A DNA stretch of 37,548 nt from Lingula anatina (Eukaryota; Brachiopoda; Lingulata; Lingulida; Lingulidae): contig NW_019775568.1 of the NCBI RefSeq assembly GCF_001039355.2, positions 84,247 through 121,794 of the forward strand, given 5' to 3'. Below the pieces are notes generated by a model. It was given only the letters and a program-made list of their open reading frames with translations. It searched no databases and was not told the DNA's origin. Made by a program: the position numbers and the translations under genes. This document shows positions 37,186-37,548 of this stretch, piece by piece. Position 1 is the stretch's first letter, and the number at the start of each line of letters is the position of its first letter.

Positions 37186-37548
37186 TTGATGAGTCAAAGA
37201 GAAAATGGTTTTGCCCAGAGCGTTGTTAAGACAGAAGGAAAAGAAAAGTCAAATAGATTCATTTCAGTATGTTGTGATAGGTCAGGATTGTAAATTGTCA
37301 AATGATGTACAAATATCTATATCTATTTTTTTTTGTTTTGCGAACTTAGTCTTTGTTTTCGCGTACATTCACGATGACAAAATGGCAAAGTCGGACCTGT
37401 CAAAGTTTTTTCCACCCCATAAAAGATCGTCTGCTGTCACCTGGGAAGGAGGATTGCAAACAACCCAACCTCTTTGCCGACAATAAAAAAATGTATACGT
37501 CCAACAAGAAACATACAACAATGTTCTCCACCTGGTGGACATATTGTT
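37186..37548. other. Window end, no gene supported
   Basis: An open frame at 37205-37486 is low in recognisable motifs and looks incidental. A T-rich run lies at 37327-37336. Confidence 0.4.

Noticed and set aside
1-37548. CRISPR arrays, bacterial operons, Shine-Dalgarno sites or rho-independent terminators
   Set aside because: Regular repeats are microsatellites, one minisatellite or element termini; introns and the element content show a eukaryotic genome.

Overview
This window is eukaryotic and almost certainly from an invertebrate animal genome. It is AT-rich, has GT-AG introns with pyrimidine tracts, AATAAA signals and CA/TG microsatellites, and carries a dense mix of old and young transposable elements. 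The element mix (PIF/Harbinger, Tc1/mariner, pogo, P-element-like, hAT-like, Ty3/gypsy, two LINE types, YqaJ/PHD and TatD-type repeat ORFs) resembles what is seen in molluscs, cnidarians and amphioxus. I cannot name the species. Isolated N bases (about 4215, 9061, 17294, 25852, 27009, 29976) indicate a draft assembly, and some of them sit exactly at repeat junctions.

Layout. 0.2-2.0 kb: a composite of LINE 3' end, gag-like fragment and pogo transposase 3' end; the pogo part holds a six-copy 50-bp minisatellite. 2.35-5.13 kb: the best candidate for a host gene on the + strand, with one protein-kinase-like exon and three phase-compatible small 3' exons. A gag-like fragment and a zinc-finger/TatD-type element lie in its large intron. 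6.63-12.06 kb: a diverged tandem duplication (about 2.4 and 2.9 kb) whose minus strand carries exons resembling a HECT ubiquitin ligase. Four short inverted-repeat elements distinguish the two copies. 13.06-14.77 kb: a second, diverged copy of the LINE/gag/pogo composite. 14.8-15.9 kb: a gag-like basic protein ORF ending in a histone-type 3' stem-loop. 17.4-21.3 kb: relics of Harbinger, Tc1 and P-element-like transposases. 21.6-25.6 kb: a hAT-type zinc finger fragment, a LINE C-terminus, a TTAA-flanked MITE and a transposase-like ORF pair.

25.9-32.7 kb: three copies of an OB-fold-like repeat gene (two in near-identical 949-bp tandem), followed by a small membrane-protein ORF, a promoter/splice-acceptor module and decayed retroelement ORFs. 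The 30-32.5 kb copy runs into a second gag-like ORF with a canonical histone stem-loop. 33.7-36.7 kb: the 3' half of a Ty3/gypsy retrotransposon with integrase C-terminus, three extra ORFs in the env position, polypurine tract and 3' LTR. 36.8-37.2 kb: a YqaJ exonuclease and PHD finger relic.

The most interesting signal is the pair of diverged gag-like ORFs (15.4-15.7 and 32.2-32.5 kb). Each is followed 22-35 nt after its stop codon by a 6-bp-stem/TTTC-loop histone 3' hairpin, then at 12-13 nt by AGGAAAAGC, which resembles a histone downstream element, and at about 50 nt by AATAAA. This suggests a mobile element family whose mRNA borrows the replication-dependent histone 3' processing pathway. 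Second is the gypsy-associated set of accessory ORFs, preceded by a conserved TATA/AATAAA/splice-acceptor module that recurs three times.
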